A DNA stretch of 64,000 bases from Pseudomonas violetae. GTDB lineage: Bacteria; Pseudomonadota; Gammaproteobacteria; Pseudomonadales; Pseudomonadaceae. The stretch lies in contig NZ_JAKNRW010000017.1 of the NCBI RefSeq assembly GCF_023072615.1, positions 44,452 through 108,451 of the forward strand, in the 5' to 3' direction. This document shows, in pieces, positions 44,046 through 52,244 of the stretch (position 1 is the stretch's first letter; the number at the start of each line of letters is the position of its first letter). The notes beneath the pieces are model-generated. The model searched no databases, had not been told where the DNA came from, and saw nothing but the letters and a program-made list of their open reading frames with translations. The position numbers were made by a program, and so were the translations under genes.

Positions 44046-44726
44046 ATGCACGTACTGGTTTGTGAAGACGATGCGCTGATCGCCAGCGGCATAGTCGCCG
44101 GCCTCACCGCTCAGGGCCTGACGGTCGAGCACGTGGCTACCGCATCCTCTGCCCGGGCGATGCTAAAGGTCGCCGAGTTCGACGTCATGGTGCTCGATCT
44201 CGGTCTGCCCGATGAAGACGGCTTGAAGCTGTTGCAGCAGTTGCGTCACAGTGGCCTGGAGATTCCGGTGCTGATCCTGACCGCCCGGGATTCGGTCACT
44301 GATCGGGTCGATGGCCTGCAAGCGGGCGCCGACGATTACCTGCTCAAGCCGTTCGACCTGCGTGAACTGGCCGCGCGCTTGCATACCTTGTTGCGGCGAG
44401 TGGCGGGGCGCAGCGTCAACCTGATCGAGCATGGCGCGCTGACCTACGATCCGAGTAGCCGCGAAACCACCCTGGGCGGTCAGCCGGTAGACTTGTCACG
44501 GCGTGAACAGTCGCTGTTACAGGCTCTGCTGCACAACCGTGGCCGGGTCCTGTCTACCGAACAGCTCAAAGACAGTGTCTATGGGTTTAACGATGAGCTG
44601 GAAAGCAACGCCCTGAACGTGCACATCCATCACCTGCGGCGCAAACTCGGTAACGGCATCGTCGAGACTGTGCGGGGCCTTGGTTATCGCCTGGGGCCTG
44701 CGGACAGTGGAGATCGATCGAAGTGA
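44046..44726 (+). CDS. dsbR: OmpR-family response regulator, DsbR-like
   Basis: 226-residue regulator: receiver (VCEDDALIASGI, phospho-Asp in VMVLDLGLPDEDGLKLL, Lys in LLKPFDLRELAARL) plus winged-helix DNA-binding domain (SRREQSLLQALLHNRGRVLSTEQLKDSVYGF). It is divergent from dsbD and coupled to the kinase gene. The same gene order in P. aeruginosa (PA2476-PA2480) is reported as the copper-sensing DsbRS system that induces dsb genes; the name is used here on synteny and could equally be read as QseB-like. Confidence 0.85.
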   Translation: MHVLVCEDDALIASGIVAGLTAQGLTVEHVATASSARAMLKVAEFDVMVLDLGLPDEDGLKLLQQLRHSGLEIPVLILTARDSVTDRVDGLQAGADDYLLKPFDLRELAARLHTLLRRVAGRSVNLIEHGALTYDPSSRETTLGGQPVDLSRREQSLLQALLHNRGRVLSTEQLKDSVYGFNDELESNALNVHIHHLRRKLGNGIVETVRGLGYRLGPADSGDRSK

Positions 44727-46048
44727 TGAGCCTGCGTTTGCGCCTGACTCTGACCCTGGGCGCCGCGTTCGCGCTGATCTGGGCTCTGGCGGCAGCCTGG
44801 ATGCTCAGCGATCTGCGCAACCAGATGATGTTTTCCCTCGACCAGCGCCTGGTGGCTTCCGCGCGTATGGTCGCCGGGTTGATGGAACAACTGCCGGCGT
44901 TGCCGAGCAAGGGGGAGGGCACCCATTTCAGTGCGCAGGAGCTGAGCATCCCGGGCGGCATGGCCTGCCAGGTCAGTTCTTTGCGCGGCGAGATCCTGGC
45001 CCGCAGTCACACCGATCCGCAACAGACCCTGGAAGCCGAGAAGCTGGGTTTTCATGACCAGATGATCGATGGCGCGCCTTGGCGCAGTTTCACCCTGGTT
45101 CGGGATGATCTGCGTATCACCACGGCTGACCGGCAGATCGAGCGTGAAGCCTTGAACATGTCGATCCTGCTGGCTGCATCGGTACCGGTCGGCGTGGCGT
45201 TGCTCGGTTGCCTGTGCTTGCTGTGGCTGGGGATCGGCCAGGGCCTGGCGCCGCTCAATCGTATGCGTGATGCCCTGATGCGGCGCAGCGCCGACTCCCT
45301 GGAGCCGTTGCAGATCCAGCCGCTGCCCAGCGAATTGCAACCGCTGCTCGACACCCAGAATCAGTTGCTGCAACGGATCGGCAATACCATCGAGCGCGAG
45401 CGGCGCCTGACCGGTGACGCCGCCCACGAGTTACGTAGCCCGCTGACGGCAATCAAGACGCACCTGCAGGTAGCGCGCATGACCGAGGGCGCCGCCCGTG
45501 ACCAGTCCCTCGCCCGGGCGGAGGAGGGCGCTGATCGTCTGCACCGCACTCTCGAACAGTTGCTGCTGCTGGCGCGGGTCGAAGGCAGTCTGTCTTTCGA
45601 TGACGGTGTGCAATGCAATGCCGAGCAGGTGGCCACACTGGCCATTCAGGACGCCGCCAGTGGCGATCGCCAGCGCATCAGGTTCAAGGTCCCGGCAAGG
45701 CTTTCCGCTGCGCCGGTGCAAATGCCGGCAATGCTGTCGATTGCCGCACTGCGTAATCTGCTGGACAACGCACTGCGCCATACTCCTGGCAATGGTCCCG
45801 TAGAGCTGAGCGTGGAAACCGTCGATAATCGAGTTCAGTTCGTGGTTCGCGATCACGGCCCGGGTATCGCCGAGGATGACCTGCAACATCTGACCCAGCG
45901 CTTCTGGCGCAATGGCCAAAGCACCGGCTGCGGCCTGGGGTTGGCGATTGTCCAGGCGATTGTCCAGCGCTGCGGTTGCACGCTGAAGTTCGACAGCAAG
46001 CCGGACGGCTTGCGGGTTGAATTGACGATGCCATTGCAGCCGGCCTGA
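44726..46048 (+). CDS. dsbS: Sensor histidine kinase, DsbS-like
   Basis: About 440 residues: TM helix 9-28, short periplasmic domain, TM about 153-178, HAMP, HisKA (RLTGDAAHELRSPLTAIKTHL) and HATPase (LLDNALRHTPGNG, RDHGPGIAEDD, GCGLGLAIVQAI). A lone periplasmic Cys lies in GGMACQVSSLRG at residue 81 (82 if translation begins at the overlapping GTG 44723), matching the copper-binding Cys reported for P. aeruginosa DsbS. It overlaps the regulator stop (TGATG). Its output would be the dsbDEG operon. Confidence 0.85.
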   Translation: MSLRLRLTLTLGAAFALIWALAAAWMLSDLRNQMMFSLDQRLVASARMVAGLMEQLPALPSKGEGTHFSAQELSIPGGMACQVSSLRGEILARSHTDPQQTLEAEKLGFHDQMIDGAPWRSFTLVRDDLRITTADRQIEREALNMSILLAASVPVGVALLGCLCLLWLGIGQGLAPLNRMRDALMRRSADSLEPLQIQPLPSELQPLLDTQNQLLQRIGNTIERERRLTGDAAHELRSPLTAIKTHLQVARMTEGAARDQSLARAEEGADRLHRTLEQLLLLARVEGSLSFDDGVQCNAEQVATLAIQDAASGDRQRIRFKVPARLSAAPVQMPAMLSIAALRNLLDNALRHTPGNGPVELSVETVDNRVQFVVRDHGPGIAEDDLQHLTQRFWRNGQSTGCGLGLAIVQAIVQRCGCTLKFDSKPDGLRVELTMPLQPA

Positions 46049-46154
46049 GGGGGCCTGGTTCACATCAAAAGTAACGTCTATCCGATAGGCATCCAGCCCC
46101 CATAGCGCTATCGTCCTCGCCGGCTTTGACTCAATGGATTGAGGTACTGGCGCC

Positions 46155-46706
46155 ATGGAAGCATCTCTGCATGTCTGCAAGGCAACCCCCGCCGACGCCG
46201 GCATTATCTGCCGGATAGTCGAACGCTCCATCCGCGTTGGCTGTGCCATCGATCACCGCAACGATCCACGAACAGTTGCTACCTGGACCCACAGCAAAAC
46301 CGCCAGGCACGTGATGGCCTGGCTCACTGACCCGCGGTTATACCTCAACATTGCCCTGTTACAGGACAAACCGGTGGGGGTCGCCATGGCTGCGATCAGC
46401 GGCAAGCTGGCGTTTTGCTACGTGCAGCCGGAATGGTTTCGGCGCGGGGCGGGACAGGCGCTGGTGAAAGATCTGGAAAGCTGGTTGATCGGCCATGGCC
46501 TCTGCCACGTGCGGCTCAACAGCACCCTCACCGGCGAAGGGTTCTACCGGCATCTGGGATACCAGCCCTGCGCCCCGACATTCAAGGTCGCCGGTCTGCA
46601 GGCCATTCCCATGCACAAAGGTCTGTCGTCGCCTGCAATAAAAGCTGACAAGGGGTCTACATCCTCGGATGCCTGGAGCGTTTCCACAGCAGGAAAACCT
46701 TTTTGA
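46155..46706 (+). CDS. GNAT-family N-acetyltransferase
   Basis: 183-residue acetyltransferase. Acetyl-CoA site CYVQPEWFRRGAGQALVKDLESWLIGHG (motif A, about 96-122) and the terminal GFYRHLGYQPC. The N terminus MEASLHVCKATPADAGIICRIVERS is the usual first strand-helix. Substrate unknown. The last 30 residues (SSPAIKADKGSTSSDAWS...) look like non-conserved read-through into spacer, so the original stop may have been lost. Confidence 0.8.
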   Translation: MEASLHVCKATPADAGIICRIVERSIRVGCAIDHRNDPRTVATWTHSKTARHVMAWLTDPRLYLNIALLQDKPVGVAMAAISGKLAFCYVQPEWFRRGAGQALVKDLESWLIGHGLCHVRLNSTLTGEGFYRHLGYQPCAPTFKVAGLQAIPMHKGLSSPAIKADKGSTSSDAWSVSTAGKPF

Positions 46707-46716
46707 GGGTCGAGAG

Positions 46717-47192
46717 ATGTCTGGCGCTACCAGCCTTGCGCAAGATCAGTCGGCGCAAGTCGCTCCGGCGCCGGCTGAAAAGCTTTATCAGTTCAGCGAG
46801 TCGTCGTTCCTGGCGCGACAGACCCGGCAGGAGTCCAACGCCCGTAGCTAGCCTCGGCGCATCCTTTTGGCGCTCAAACGTGTCAACGGTATCTATGTCG
46901 AAGATATTGCAGGCCGCAGCTTCATCGACTGCCTGGCCGTGATCGTCGAAGCGGTGCCGGGCGAGGGAGGGGTGATTCCGGCTGGCCTCGACGGGTAGCG
47001 TGGCCAGCGTCGCATTAGCGAAAAGGCCCGCGAGGCGCTGATTGTCGACGAGATCCAGAGCGGGTTTGGGCGTACGGCAAGATGTTTGCCTTTGAGCTCG
47101 CCGGGACTATTGCGGGCGTGGTGGTGATGTCCAGCGTCAGCGGCGGCAGCCTGCGCAAGAAGATGTATGAGCAGGCGGTTGTGGTTCACTGA
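46717..47192 (+). pseudogene. Decayed diaminobutyrate-2-oxoglutarate aminotransferase (pvdH-like)
   Basis: An N terminus MSGATSLAQDQSAQVAPAPA...FLARQTRQESNARS runs into an in-frame TAG (46849-46851) where a Tyr is expected, then continues PRRILLALKRVNGIYVED..SFIDCLA. From there it jumps to VIVEAVPGEGGVIPAGLDG, implying an internal deletion of roughly 170 codons, followed by a second TAG, EKAREALIVDEIQSGFGRT, a 1-nt frameshift, and MFAFELAGTIAGVVVMS...KMYEQ to TGA 47190-47192. This is the pattern of class III aminotransferases making 2,4-diaminobutyrate, a pyoverdine precursor (PvdH). The PLP-Lys region is missing. Clearly non-functional. Confidence 0.85.
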
Positions 47193-47205
47193 GTTTGCCT
47201 GTAAC

Positions 47206-47244
47206 AAAAAGCCCGCTGGACCGGCGACAGTCAGCGGGCTTTTT
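47206..47244. terminator. Bidirectional intrinsic terminator
   Basis: AAAAAGCCCGCTG and CAGCGGGCTTTTT form a 13-bp stem with a 13-nt loop, right after the aminotransferase remnant and 50 bp before the stop of the convergent fpvF gene. Confidence 0.9.
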
Positions 47245-47293
47245 GGTGGTTGGGCTGTAGAAATAATCGCCGTCTCGTTGCACTCGACAGCTC

Positions 47294-48214
47294 CTACAGA
47301 GGAGAGCGTGCCCCCTCGTCACCCAACCCCTTGATCACCAAGTCCACATTTTCCTCCAGTTCCGCCACCGGATCCACCCCATCGACATTTAACACCACCA
47401 ACCGGCTCCCAGCCTCGGCAATCACCGATTTCAGCACATCCGACGGTTGGCGGTGATGCAACACCACTGCCACATCATGGTCCTTGAGGGTAACCCCCAG
47501 TTGCTTGAGCGCCTCCGGGGTCCATTCGGTATCCGGTCGGGCGTCGAGGCTGATCAGTTCCAGGTTGAGGCCGCCAATCAAGTAATCGAAATGATCGCTC
47601 AGGCTCATCACGCTGAGGTTGTCGGCGCGGGCCAGGCGCGCTTCGCTGTCGGCGCTGAACTTTAGCAGACGCTGTTTGAGCATCGCCAGATTGGCCTCGA
47701 TCAACGGTTTGGCGGTGGGTGCCAGGCGCACCAGATCTGCGGCAATCACATCCGCCATGCGCCCCATGTTGTTGCTGGAAAACCACGGTTGGCTGTTGAG
47801 GCCGTCAACCTTGTTGCCCGGCCGTACGGCGATGCCGGGCAGTGCACCGTCCACCGGGCGGGCGGCGTCGACTTCGACCACGCGAATGTTGCTGCGCCGG
47901 GACATGGGATAGAGCGGATCGTCGGCCCATAACGAACGCAGGCCAATCACTGCATCGGCGTCGGTCGCCAGCTTGGCCAGAGCAGGCGCACCTCGCCCGG
48001 TGAAGTACGCGGTCTGCCGGCTGCCGGGCAAAGTTACGGGCGCTGCACGTTCCAGCTGGACGTTGGTGCCCTTGAGTAAGACTTCGCCCAAGCCGTAGGT
48101 GATCGGCAATGAGGCCAGGACCCGCAACGGTTTTGCGCTGTCAGTCGCCAATGCAGGGTTGGCCAGGGCGCACAGAGCAACGGCCAGGATCAGTTGACGC
48201 AAATTAAAATTCAT
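47294..48214 (-). CDS. fpvF: Periplasmic metal/pyoverdine-iron binding protein FpvF
   Basis: 306-residue ZnuA-like (cluster A-I) substrate-binding protein with signal peptide (LILAVALCALANPALA-TD). Segments RVLASLPITYGLGEVLLKG, LATDADAVIGLRSLWADD and ISLDARPDTEWTPEALKQLGV fit the family, but the four metal-binding His/Asp residues of ZnuA are not evident. In P. aeruginosa FpvF binds with FpvC and ferri-pyoverdine/iron in the periplasm. It is the last gene of the fpvGHJKCDEF operon, adjacent (1 bp) to fpvE. Naming rests on operon order. Confidence 0.85.
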   Translation of the reverse strand: MNFNLRQLILAVALCALANPALATDSAKPLRVLASLPITYGLGEVLLKGTNVQLERAAPVTLPGSRQTAYFTGRGAPALAKLATDADAVIGLRSLWADDPLYPMSRRSNIRVVEVDAARPVDGALPGIAVRPGNKVDGLNSQPWFSSNNMGRMADVIAADLVRLAPTAKPLIEANLAMLKQRLLKFSADSEARLARADNLSVMSLSDHFDYLIGGLNLELISLDARPDTEWTPEALKQLGVTLKDHDVAVVLHHRQPSDVLKSVIAEAGSRLVVLNVDGVDPVAELEENVDLVIKGLGDEGARSPL

Positions 48215-49114
48215 TTATCCGATATTCCCTTTCAGGCTAGGAACGATGCCACGGGCAGTGGCTGCCAGGGCAAAGGCGATACCAGCCACCAGGATGATCG
48301 CGGCTCCGGACGGAATAGGCAGATCAAAGACGATCGGCCCGAGAATGCCGCACAGGGTACTGACCGTGGCGATCAACACCGAGCACCAGAAAAAGCCTTT
48401 GAGCGATTGGCTGAGCAAGCGTGCAGCCGCTGCCGGGATGACCAGCAGGGCCCCGACGAGAATGGCGCCGATGACTTTCACTGCGGCCACGGTGATCAGG
48501 GTTACCAGAATCACGAACAGGTAATCGAGGGTCTTCACAGCCACTCCGCGCACGGCGGCCAGTTGCGGGTTGAAACTGGCGAGCATGATGCGGTTATACA
48601 GCGGCAAGGCCAGCGCCATGACCAGTGAACCCACGATGGCCAGCACCAGAAGATCATTCCCGTTGACTGTCAGAACCGAACCGAACAGCACGTTTTCAAG
48701 GATATGCACGTTGATCTTGCCGGCCAGAATCAACAGCAGGCTGGCACCCAGGGCTAACGAAACGGACAGGAACACGCCGATCAGCGTATCCGGTGACAGC
48801 CCGGTGCGGTTGCGCAAATAGTTGAGCAGGATACCGAACAGCAGGCAGTAGCCGAACAGGCTGCCATACGGCCCTGTGTAAGGTTCACCCAGCAGAATGC
48901 CGACAGCCACACCTGTCAGTGCCGCGTGGCCGACCGCTTCGGAGAAAAACGCAAAGCGCTTGACCACGACCAGGGTGCCCAAGCCGCCCAGCACTGGTCC
49001 GATCAGCAAACCGGCCAGCAGCGCGTTGATCACGAACCCGTAGGCCAGCGCTTCCGGCAGATAACCCGAAGACGCCCAGCCTTGAACCATCAGACGAAAG
49101 GCTTCATAACTCAT
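48215..49114 (-). CDS. fpvE: ABC-3-type permease FpvE
   Basis: 299-residue inner-membrane permease with about 8 helices (FVINALLAGLLIGPVLGGLGTLVVVKRFAFFSEAVGHAALTGVAVG is the diagnostic first part). ATG 49114 overlaps the ATPase stop by 1 nt, so the longer frame is not used. With FpvD it imports the iron released from pyoverdine. It is the only permease gene here, so a homodimer is expected. Confidence 0.9.
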   Translation of the reverse strand: MSYEAFRLMVQGWASSGYLPEALAYGFVINALLAGLLIGPVLGGLGTLVVVKRFAFFSEAVGHAALTGVAVGILLGEPYTGPYGSLFGYCLLFGILLNYLRNRTGLSPDTLIGVFLSVSLALGASLLLILAGKINVHILENVLFGSVLTVNGNDLLVLAIVGSLVMALALPLYNRIMLASFNPQLAAVRGVAVKTLDYLFVILVTLITVAAVKVIGAILVGALLVIPAAAARLLSQSLKGFFWCSVLIATVSTLCGILGPIVFDLPIPSGAAIILVAGIAFALAATARGIVPSLKGNIG

Positions 49115-49857
49115 CAGGCAGCGCTCCGTGGATGAGTGGAAAACAGCGTCAGCAAGCGTTCCGGTGTCAGGGCCTGCTTGGGCGTTGCATCGAACAGCAC
49201 TCGGCGGTTGAGCCCGGTGACACGGTCCGCCAGGCGACCCACCGCCTCCAGGTCGTGCTCGATCCACAGTACGGTGATGCCGCTTTGGCGCCAGTCCCCG
49301 AGAAGTCGCTCGAACACTTGGATGCCGGCCTCATCAAGTGCCGACATGGGCTCATCGAGTACTAGTAGTTGCGGCGCCGGAATCAGCCCCTGGGCCAGCA
49401 ATACACGCTGGCGTTCGCCTCCGGATAAGGCGCCCATGCGCCGTTTGCGTTTGTCCTGCATGCCGACCCGCTCCAGTGCGTCACCGATGGCTGCGGCGTA
49501 ATGCTTGCTCACCCCCAGAAATGCCGGACGGCGCTGGCACATCGCAGCCATGAAGTCGTCTACGGTCATCGGTAGTCCGCGATCAAACTCCAGCGCTTGC
49601 GGGACGTACCCGATCGTCCCCGGGGTACCGGGCCATTGCAGGCTCAGGCGGCCCTGGTGGGGCATTTGACCGAGCAGGGTCTTGATCAGCGAGCTCTTGC
49701 CGCCACCGTTGGGGCCGACCAGTGCATGGACACTGCCGGGCTGAACCTGGAAGGTCACCTGGTCCAGGATCATGGTACGGCCGAGGGTCAGGTCGACGCC
49801 GGCGAAGTCCAGGGTCGGGCCAATGCTTTGGGCAATCAGGGTCTCCTGGACAGTCAT
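49114..49857 (-). CDS. fpvD: ABC transporter ATP-binding protein FpvD
   Basis: 247 residues with Walker A GPNGGGKSSLIK, Q-loop YVPQALEFDRG, signature LSGGERQRVLLAQGL, Walker B LLVLDEPMSALDE and switch His WIEHDLE. It energises FpvE. Its start overlaps the fpvC stop by 4 nt. Confidence 0.92.
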   Translation of the reverse strand: MTVQETLIAQSIGPTLDFAGVDLTLGRTMILDQVTFQVQPGSVHALVGPNGGGKSSLIKTLLGQMPHQGRLSLQWPGTPGTIGYVPQALEFDRGLPMTVDDFMAAMCQRRPAFLGVSKHYAAAIGDALERVGMQDKRKRRMGALSGGERQRVLLAQGLIPAPQLLVLDEPMSALDEAGIQVFERLLGDWRQSGITVLWIEHDLEAVGRLADRVTGLNRRVLFDATPKQALTPERLLTLFSTHPRSAA

Positions 49858-50777
49858 GCGCCGCTCTCCTGGATGGCCCGGACCACGGTATTGAGGTTGC
49901 CGGTCATTTCCTTTTCGTACTTGTCGGCCGTGTATTCACCATATGAAATGTGCGACAGCGGGTACAGTTTTACCCCGGACTCACGCTGGATGGTGTCGAC
50001 ATAGCTCGATGGGAAATCCATCTCGGAGAAAATCACTTTCACGTCCAGTTCACGCAATTGGTCGATGGTCTTTTTCAACTGACTCGGGCTGGGCTCGATA
50101 CCATGGGCAGGCTCGACCACGGCTGTGACTTCCAGGCCAAATTCGCGCAGCAGGTAGTCATAGGCGGCATGCACGGTGGCTACGCGCAACTCGGCATTGG
50201 GCGCTTCGGTCAATTTCGCCAGGGCTGCAGCACGCATCTGCCGCAGGCGTTTGCCGTAGGCGCGGGCGTTCTGGGTGTAGGTCTTGGCGTTGGCCGGATC
50301 AAGTTTGCCGAGCTCCCGGGCAATGTTGTTAACCTGGGCAATCGAGGCGCTGATCGACAGGAAGGTATGTGGATTGACGACCTTGCCGGCGCCGCGGGCA
50401 GCCACGCCAGTCGCAGCCAGCAGCGGCACGTTTTCATTGGCTTCGATCACCGGCACATTTGGGGTTTCGCTGGCGGCGATCATGCGGTCGGCGAAATCGT
50501 CATGCCCGACCCCATTGAGTACGACCACGTCCAACCCGCTGATGCGCTTGATGTCTTCAGCGCGTGGCTCGTAGGCATGCGGGTTGAAGCCTGCGGGAAT
50601 CAATGGCACCACTTCGGCCTTGTCGCCGACGATATTCGCCACGTAGCTGTAGTACGGATGCAGGGTGATGCCGATGCGCAGGCGCTTGGCCTCGTCAGCA
50701 CTGGCCATTGGGGCCAGCAGGCAGGCAAGCAGGCCAGCCAGCAACACGCGGATGAAACGTTGAGATGAAATAGGCAT
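49854..50777 (-). CDS. fpvC: Periplasmic binding protein FpvC
   Basis: 307-residue cluster A-I binding protein, signal peptide LLAGLLACLLAPMASA. It contains the usual metal ligands: His in LIPAGFNPHAYEPRAEDI, His in VVNPHTFLSISASI, and the C-terminal region VVEPAHGIEPSPSQL, EMDFPSS. In P. aeruginosa FpvC is the ferrous chelator acting with reductase FpvG. Distinct from fpvF, which lies at the end of the same operon; having two binding proteins is a known trait of this system. Confidence 0.9.
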   Translation of the reverse strand: MPISSQRFIRVLLAGLLACLLAPMASADEAKRLRIGITLHPYYSYVANIVGDKAEVVPLIPAGFNPHAYEPRAEDIKRISGLDVVVLNGVGHDDFADRMIAASETPNVPVIEANENVPLLAATGVAARGAGKVVNPHTFLSISASIAQVNNIARELGKLDPANAKTYTQNARAYGKRLRQMRAAALAKLTEAPNAELRVATVHAAYDYLLREFGLEVTAVVEPAHGIEPSPSQLKKTIDQLRELDVKVIFSEMDFPSSYVDTIQRESGVKLYPLSHISYGEYTADKYEKEMTGNLNTVVRAIQESGA

Positions 50778-50812
50778 GGGAAAGCGGTCTTCTCTCGGGT
50801 AAAGGCGAGGGG

Positions 50813-51385
50813 TCAGTGCCGATGCTGGCGAGTGACGCCGGCATCGAATTGCGCGACGATCTGCCGCCAGCCAGCGCTTTCCAGCGCGGTGTTGGCAAGA
50901 TCGGCTGGCGCCTTGAGGGCTTTGCCGCGGTGGAGCCAGATGTCCGGCTCATCGTCGCCGGCGGTGAGGCGCATCAGGAAAGAACCGGCGACTTCGGGGG
51001 ACTGGCTCTGGCCGAAATAGGCCCGGTCCTGCAGCAACTCCCAGGCATGGCTGCCACGACTGACCGAGCTGGCGTCCTGGGCGAATGGCGCGAAACCTTC
51101 GTCAGCCAGCAGCGCTGGGGTCGGTAGCGCCTGCCGCTCCTGACGCAACAGGTGAATTTCGTCTAGCGTGACTCGCAGGTCGGCGTAGATGCCCTGTTCG
51201 GAAGCGCTCAGGTCGCGGCGCGCATCCAGTTGGTGACTGGTCACGGTGCTGACTTCCTGGGATTCATGTCGCCAGGCTACGACCGAGCCGGCCACGGCCA
51301 GAATCATCAGGCACAGGAGCAATACATATAGCGTTTCGTGACCGGCTCCGGCCGGGCGGACTATTTGATGGGTGGGGGTGCTCAT
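50813..51385 (-). CDS. fpvK: FpvK-like membrane protein (DUF6162)
   Basis: 190-residue protein with one N-terminal TM helix (TLYVLLLCLMILAVAGSVVAW, about 19-39) and a periplasmic domain without known catalytic motif, ending in a His-rich tail (RQHRH). By position it is FpvK, one of the inner-membrane partners that modulate ferri-pyoverdine reduction in P. aeruginosa. Its start overlaps the fpvJ stop by 4 nt. Confidence 0.82.
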   Translation of the reverse strand: MSTPTHQIVRPAGAGHETLYVLLLCLMILAVAGSVVAWRHESQEVSTVTSHQLDARRDLSASEQGIYADLRVTLDEIHLLRQERQALPTPALLADEGFAPFAQDASSVSRGSHAWELLQDRAYFGQSQSPEVAGSFLMRLTAGDDEPDIWLHRGKALKAPADLANTALESAGWRQIVAQFDAGVTRQHRH

Positions 51386-51705
51386 GGGGTTTCGATGTCC
51401 GCCTGGTCTATTTCCACGACATGGCCGGGACCTGCATCGAACAGCACATAGAACTCGGCAGTGGGTTTCTTGAACGTCATTTTCGAGTCAGCGCCGAGCT
51501 TACCGGGCACCAGAATGGTTTCGTCGTAGCCGATCACATCCAGGGTCACACCCGGGGCGCCGCTGCCATCGGAAAAACCCCCAGTGCATTCGATTTGTTC
51601 GGCGTCGAGGGCCTTGCACTCGCACATCGGGTTGTGGGCCAGGACGCTGGCGCTGAATCCGGTGCAGAGCACTAGCACCAGGTTGCGTAGAGGACGGAAA
51701 GTCAT
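51382..51705 (-). CDS. fpvJ: FpvJ-like periplasmic protein
   Basis: 107 residues, signal peptide (LRNLVLVLCTGFSASVLA-HN) then a small domain beginning HNPMCECKALDAEQIECTGGFSDG with three closely spaced Cys (CECKA...EC). ATG 51705 is set by AAGGAGGCAAACC. In P. aeruginosa FpvJ is a periplasmic partner of FpvC/FpvF. The sequence family is otherwise uncharacterised; the Cys cluster might bind metal or form a disulfide. Confidence 0.82.
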   Translation of the reverse strand: MTFRPLRNLVLVLCTGFSASVLAHNPMCECKALDAEQIECTGGFSDGSGAPGVTLDVIGYDETILVPGKLGADSKMTFKKPTAEFYVLFDAGPGHVVEIDQADIETP

Positions 51706-52244
51706 GGTTTGCCTCCTTGTTTGGTCAGCCACTCGATGGTGGCGGGGGATGCCTGGCTAAGAGGCATGGAAGCTTGGTGCATCGCACCGTCCCAGCCCTC
51801 CATGGTGATCCACAGTTCAGCGTCGGCCTTGGTTTTCTCCGGGATCGGCAACATGGCGCCCATGCGGTAAGGCGTGCCGAAGAAAATCACCCCGGCGGCG
51901 CGCAGGCTGCGGGGCTTGCCGATGCGTAAGTAAGTGGCCTTGACCTGGTCACCGCAGCTGTCGCACAACGCGGCGTTGAAGCTTTTCATATAGCCGGCGG
52001 GCCCATCGAGTCGCGGCGCTTCGTTGCGCAGTTCAGCCAGGCGCAGGCTCCAGGGGCCGACCTGCACTTCTCCGGCCTCCCTTTCACCCAAACCGGTATC
52101 GCCCCGGAAGAGCGCGGCATCCGCGAAGTACTTGGGCATGAAGCCCAGCGGTACCAGTAACAGCAGGACATTGATGTGGAAACGCCATTTGTGCCAGAAA
52201 CGGCTCAGTTTCGAAGAGGGTTTATCCGCAACGAGCAGGCTCAT
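51702..52244 (-). CDS. fpvH: FpvH-like inner membrane protein
   Basis: 180 residues: TM helix (FHINVLLLLVPLGFMPKYFADAALF, about 23-47) then a periplasmic beta-rich domain containing CDSCGDQVKATYLRIGKP, a CxxC pair. Overlaps fpvG (stop region 52241) and fpvJ by 4 nt each. Called FpvH by operon order; in P. aeruginosa it is an inner-membrane partner of the reductase FpvG. The CxxC could shuttle electrons, but that is inference. Confidence 0.82.
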   Translation of the reverse strand: MSLLVADKPSSKLSRFWHKWRFHINVLLLLVPLGFMPKYFADAALFRGDTGLGEREAGEVQVGPWSLRLAELRNEAPRLDGPAGYMKSFNAALCDSCGDQVKATYLRIGKPRSLRAAGVIFFGTPYRMGAMLPIPEKTKADAELWITMEGWDGAMHQASMPLSQASPATIEWLTKQGGKP

